Source: Eggerthellaceae bacterium | GTDB lineage: Bacteria; Actinomycetota; Coriobacteriia; Coriobacteriales; Eggerthellaceae | Assembly (NCBI GenBank): GCA_017459805.1 | Contig: JAFUCE010000012.1 | Location: 1 to 38,819, forward strand | Direction of reading: 5' to 3' | Length of the DNA stretch: 38,819 nucleotides | Shown: in pieces, positions 29,701 to 35,700 of the stretch | Layout: every line of letters starts with the position of its first letter | How positions within the stretch are numbered: position 1 is the first letter of the stretch | The notes under the pieces: generated by a model | What the model was told of the DNA's origin: nothing | Database searches by the model: none | Seen by the model: only the letters and a program-made list of their open reading frames with translations | Made by a program: the position numbers and the translations under genes

Positions 29701-32700
29701 CACCGCCGGACCGTCAATCCACTGCTTCTTGACCGGGATGTCTACGGTCTCGTAGTTGTCAAAGTGAACAACGTTAACTTCTCTGTAGCCCGCATCGTTC
29801 AGTCCCGCCGTATTGCCGGCCGCCTTCATTGCTTCTGCGGATTCTCTCTCTTCAGCTGTGAGCAGTCTCTTCAGCCGGTTGGTGTACTTGGCCTTGTCTG
29901 CGTCGCTCATGGCCTTGTACTCTGCAGCCGTCTTGGTAACAGAAGGATCGGCCTTGCTTACGTACTGATACTCTGTATTTAGGGTGTAATCCAGTTTGCT
30001 CGCACCGGTCGGCAGCGCGTTATAGGCTGTATCGGAAATAATATCTGTCGCATCATAGTTGTTGATGTATTGCGTTGTATCTTCCGGATTAACCGTATAG
30101 TTATCCTTTGTTGCTGCCGGCAATACGTCATACGCCGCCGGCGTTATGACATCAGTTGCATTGTTCTTATTGATGTAGCTTTCGACCGTCAGGATCTTGT
30201 CCACGATCCAGACTTTGTGCCTTGTAATCTCGTAGGCATCCTTGCAGGAAGCGTCGGTATAGTAATGTATGTCGAAGCTTAAGGTGCCGTCCCAGTTGTC
30301 GCTGACCTTGACTTTGGCATAAATCTTGCTGCTGTCGTAGGTCAGGCCATCCACGGTATAGTCACTCAAACCAAGAGAATCTCTTGCGTCTGAAGTTGCG
30401 CTTGGGTTTTCGGTCAGCTCGTAGATGAAGTTGGCCTCACCATTGCTTCCCAACATGTCGCCGGTATAGGGATTGCCGTTTATGCCAAAGGCCCACATAC
30501 TGCTTGCAAGCTGCTGCAGGTCCTTCTGCGGATTGTTCGTAGTAGTGCTGGTAACCAGCGGCATGGTAGTATAATAATCGTCCGTTGTAGCGCCCTGGGT
30601 ATTCAAGTTGGCGCCTGCAATGCTCGTAATGGTGAACTGGAATGCATCGCCTTCATTGTTAGCATAGTCATCCCACTCACGGCTCTGGATATTCTTCTCT
30701 ATCCACGCTTTCGCCTCGCCGGCAGAAGCATAGGTATTCTTGAATATTGGCGTCTCGGTCGTCCACTCGACGGTGGTCGTGCCTGCATCCGTGCTAATCT
30801 TTTCCCAACTGTGCTCTGTGGTCACAACATTGTTTGCGTCCGCGCTGGCAACAACCTTCAGAACTTCGGTCTTTGGCGTCCAGACGTTATTGACCGGCGT
30901 GCCGTCGTACGTAATTCCCTTATCGTCCTTTTCTTCGACGATGGTGCCCTTGTTATCCTTGGCCTCGTAGACCTTGTAATAGAAGGTCGATGTCTTGGTG
31001 TCGGTGTCGATGTCCGTTGCATCGTAAAGGATCGGCGAGAAGGAAACCTCACGCGCCGTGGTTCCCACGGCTGTATTCTGGCTCAAAGCGCGCCCATACT
31101 GCTGACCGTTGCCGGGCAGCGGAACCTTCGCCTTGGCGGCCTGGTCTTCCGTAGAATCCGTAAACTCTATGATTGCACCCGTATCCGGATCGACGCCCTG
31201 GATCGGCTCGATCCAGAAATAGAAGATGTCCTTATCTGCTTCTACGCCTGTCTTCTTGTACTTGGCATCCCAGTCTCTGCCGCTCAGGTCTTTGAGGACA
31301 TCCACGTTGGTGGAGCCTTCTTCCATCAGCTTGTTGATATTGGTGACCGTCAGGCCGTTTTCACTGTAGTGACCTTCAAAACGCTCGTCCGTCCAGCTTC
31401 CTGCTGTCGTGGTCTCAAAGACGCGGTAAACATACGGATTTCCGGACGGATCCATCTCCGGCAGGTTCTGGAAGACATGCTCTTCGTCGTCTCCCGGCAG
31501 AACGAGAGACGTATTGAATGCACTGGAAACGAAGAGGTGTTCGCCTCTGTCTGTTCCGTCTGTGACTCTCTCCCAAGCCGGATCCGGTTTGATGCTGTAG
31601 TTTTCCTTCGCCGTATCGCTTAAGGCATCGTATGCCGCCTTTGTAATTACATCCGAAGCATTCGTCTTGTTTACATACTGAGGATCACCATTCGAATCAA
31701 GGTCATACGGCGTCCAGGTATTGATCTTAATCGTAGCTACCGCATCGGCAATAGAGTACGGTTCTTCTGCCGTGCCCTTGCCAAGGATTTCGTGCCATTC
31801 CGGTGTGTCCGTGGTGCTCGTGTCCACATAGTTCTTGCCGTTGGCATGGTTATACACGTCATAGGTGTCCGTACCGATTGTTATCGTGGTACCGGACTTG
31901 ATTGGAGCCGCCGTACTGGTTTCTTCATCCAATGCGGGAACGACCGGTTCATAGTCAGCCTTTTGTGCGTCAGTCAGATTATTGTAAGCAGCTCTGCTGA
32001 TTACATCTGTGGCATCATTCTTATTGACATATTGCGTAACCGCTGTTCTATACAGATAGAAGCGAATGTTAGCGTTCGCGCCACCCAGCCAATACTTTTT
32101 GGTATCTACATTATTCTTACTGGTGTTGTCTACTCTTAAGGTAGCCGTCGTTGTCTCCGTGGTAATCGTTGACAAGACAGGATCCTTTGGCTGCGGGTCT
32201 GCTGCCGTGGTAAGGTCCACACTGCCGTTAGCGGCAATCTCGTAGTAAACGTACGGGTCTCCCTCGGTACCTGCACCGGTCCTTACATAGCGTTTGCCGT
32301 TCTTTACATAGACCTTATAGGTAACATTGTTGACTTCTATTTCTTCGTCTCTTACGTCGAACGTACGTTTAATGTCATTTGCAATCAGATTATCCGTGTC
32401 AGAAAGATTCACGGTCGTATCGTCTTTATCTGTGTAATTAACATAGTACTTGTTTACATACCAGGTCGCACCATCGCCGGTGAGTGTTTCTTCAAGACGA
32501 TATTTAATTGGCGCGCCATTTGAATACGCAGGAAGGTTCTTGAAAATTGCCTCCCAAGTATTGCCATCTGCATTGTCAACTTCATACACGCCGCTATTTA
32601 TAATTGCAGTAGCCGATGCTACAGCAGCATCATAAGCACCCTTTTCTGTTGTCTCAGGAGTGCCGTCTTCGTCCAAATCATATACAGGTGTCGTGTCATC

Positions 32701-35700
32701 AAGCTCTCCGTCTTCATCAAGGTCGAAGTCGCTTTCGTTCGGAATCTTCGTGCCATCTCCATCAAGGGTAAGTTCATAAAGCCTTGTCTCCAGATTATCT
32801 ACGTCTCTCCAAAGCGTAATCTTAAGCTCGCCTGGGCGATGCCTAAGTACATTGTCATTATCTACCCAATGCTTTACAGCGCTAATACTTAAAGTCTGCG
32901 GCGTATGGGTATTAGTAACTTCTACAATCTGGTTCGTCGTGCGGACGTTACTGTCGACCAGTTTGAAGCTTTCTTCACCTGTGGCAACTGTTTTGTTGGA
33001 AGTAATGGTGTAGGTACCGTTTGTTATAACGGTTCCTGTTTCCTTTATTCTGTAATAGACGACTTTGCCGTCGCGGTATGCCGGCAGGTCTGTCCATGTA
33101 TATGCATTGTTATTGTCCTTATGTATGGCACCACCGGCATAGCTTGTCTTCTTGCTTTCCACATCCTCCATGCCGGGGTCTATAGTTCCGGGGTCTGTCT
33201 CGCTCTCGCGGTTGGGGTTATAGATCTGCGCTGTGGCCCAGTCGCTTTCCTCTGCTTCGGTCGGGTCTTCCGTTGTGTACTGAAGCGTCATGGTGGGAAG
33301 ATCTGCGTCGGCACTCGGACGTCTGCCGTCCTGGTCGTTTGCGTCGTCCCAAACCTTTCTTACCAAAACATTAGCAGTTAGTGGCGTATCCTCCACGGTA
33401 AGCGTACCTGTCCGCTTGTCGGTCTGCTTCCAGTTGTCTTTGGTATTGGTCCTTGATCCGAAGATTAGGTCATATAGTCTCTGCCACCAGTGGGTGTCAT
33501 GGTCGTCGTTGGGGTCTAAGTATTTAACTTCTTTCAGCTCTTTGCTTACATCGAACTGGTACTGGTCGGTATCCGCCGTGTAGCCGGCAGGCGCCTTGGT
33601 TTCGATAATCGTGTAAATACCGGTCCTGTTGAACATGACCGTTGCTTCGCCGTTTGCGTCGGTCACGACCACGATCTCGTCCACTTCTCCTTCGACCTCG
33701 ACCCTGGTCAGGTCACCAGGAGTAGGCTGCGGGTCTGCCTTGGTAGATGCCACATTACCATCAACATCTACTTCAAAGTATTCGCTGCCTTTCAGAACAT
33801 AGTTATGCCCCTTCTTGTCGGTCCACACCTCATACTCGGCACCGTCGGATGTAACCTTCTTATAATTGGTATTCTTTTCTTTGCCAAGGCTTGCAGCATC
33901 TGGCTGCGGGTTTGCTGCTGTTGTGGCAATCGTATTGCCTGTTACCGCATAGTATTTTCCGTCGTCTTTCTTTACATAGCGATTCCCAGTGCTTACATAG
34001 GAAACGGAAGGGTTCGTGGGCTGCGTTGTCACAGGCGTGGTAAAGTCGACCGTGCCGTTGTCGTAAATGTAGTAATCGTAGGTTTCCGGATCTGTTCCTT
34101 TGGGTGTCCTTACGTATTTTGTTTTGCCTACTTTATATACGGTATACGTATTGCCCGTATCTGTAGACTTTTCTTCTTCCAGTTCTTCTAACACCGTCAG
34201 CCCGTCGATCTGCCTATACGTACTGGTGTCTGGCTTTTCATCGATGGCAGGATCTGTATAGACCGTGAATTCCGCGTTGGCAAGGGGCTGTCCTGTGTAT
34301 TCGTCGATTTTCTTGATTTTTACGGGAAGAGGCTCGTATTTGTCTTCCACGATGGGCGTATTGGTAAAGTTAGCCTTATACCCCTTCAGGTCCTGGTTTT
34401 CTTTCACCTGGTCCAGGTCAGACATGGTGTATCCCTTGACCGTTACATCACCGGTCGTGCTGTCCGTTTCCGTAACCTGTGTGATCGTCCCACCTGTAAC
34501 GGTAAAGGAATCTGCCTGCGTAAAGCCTTCCGTTACCGTGTACTTGATAAGCTGACCGTTATGATAGGCCTGGAGTCCTTCGAATACAGCACCGAAGTGG
34601 GAGCCATCCACCTTGTATGCAGTATTCAGGGCTTCTTCCATGTTGGATGTCTGCGGCTGCGGATTTGCGGCTGTGCTGGCATAGCTTCCCGAGGTCTGCG
34701 TGTTCGCGTCGTCGATTGAGTTTACTTTGTAGTACAAATAGGGGTCGGTCGTACTTCCGGAGCCTTGTCTTACATATTTCGTCCCCTGGTCGTCAGCAGT
34801 GTCAATATAAACCGTCTCGCCGGCTGCTGTCTGAACCCTAGCATTAAGCTCGTCTTTGCTGAGGGTGATGGTAAGGTCGGTGGTATTCGGATCGTTTTCG
34901 TCCAGATCAACGACTTGCGCAGACGTGCCTGTACCGATTGTGCCGTGCAGCGTAAACGTGATGTCCCTTCTGTTGTATTCGTTGCCATTCGTTACTGTAG
35001 TATCGAGAGGCTTATTGTTCACGCTGTCCCAAAGATAGGAGTCGTTCCATTCCTTGGTCACCTCAATATCGATGTCGGAAACATCATGTTCATTGCGAAC
35101 AGCCACTGATTTGTACGGATCCGCTTTGTCTGCGGTGTTGAACCCGTTGAGGGTGGCGTTGGTCGTGTTCATGAATTCAGCACGTTCAGCCGCATCTGTA
35201 GGAAGGGTTACTGCAACGTTACTCTTCTCGTTATAGATGACGCGATAATAATCCGAGCCAATCTGCACATATTCCTTACCCCTGTATTTAGAGTTGGAGG
35301 AGTTGTTTCGTAGAACCTGATATTTGGTTCCTCCCACATCAATTTTCTTGAGGTCGCTTGTCTGGGCAGCAGTTAAAGTACCAAGGGCAGGTTGCGGATT
35401 AGCTTCCTGATTATCCGCCTCCCAGTTGGTGACAGGATAGTACTTGTTATCCGACTTGAGCACGTATTCATCGCCGCTTGCATCTCTGTAAATCTGAAGT
35501 CCATCGATGGTTTTGGTCTCGTCGGAAATCAGGTTGAACTGCTGCACGTCATAAAACGTGGGTTTTCTATACCCTTCTAGTACTTCCTCATTTTTCGGAT
35601 TGCTGGTGGCATAACTTGGATCTGCCAGCTGCGTGGGAGTTCCTTCCACAATACGGTACAGAATCTCTCCCGCGGTTCTTCCGTTGGAGTCGTACTGGTA

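Larger units (their letters stand above)
28240..29745 (-). repeat. Duplicated two-domain stalk block, copy 1
   Basis: A Cna-B domain (IDGPAVEDVTLHL) plus an FctA-type domain (NTANIAAVKQL, RLARFGAIT, then GTQFTPVYTNT). It aligns through its length with the block at 24465-25720 but carries three A cassettes that the other copy lacks. This copy is in the AT-richer part of the gene. Confidence 0.8.

Noticed and set aside
13498-35505. CRISPR-like or non-coding tandem repeats within the giant gene
   Set aside because: The repeats are conserved at protein level, in frame and diverged in DNA, with no constant repeat/spacer lengths.
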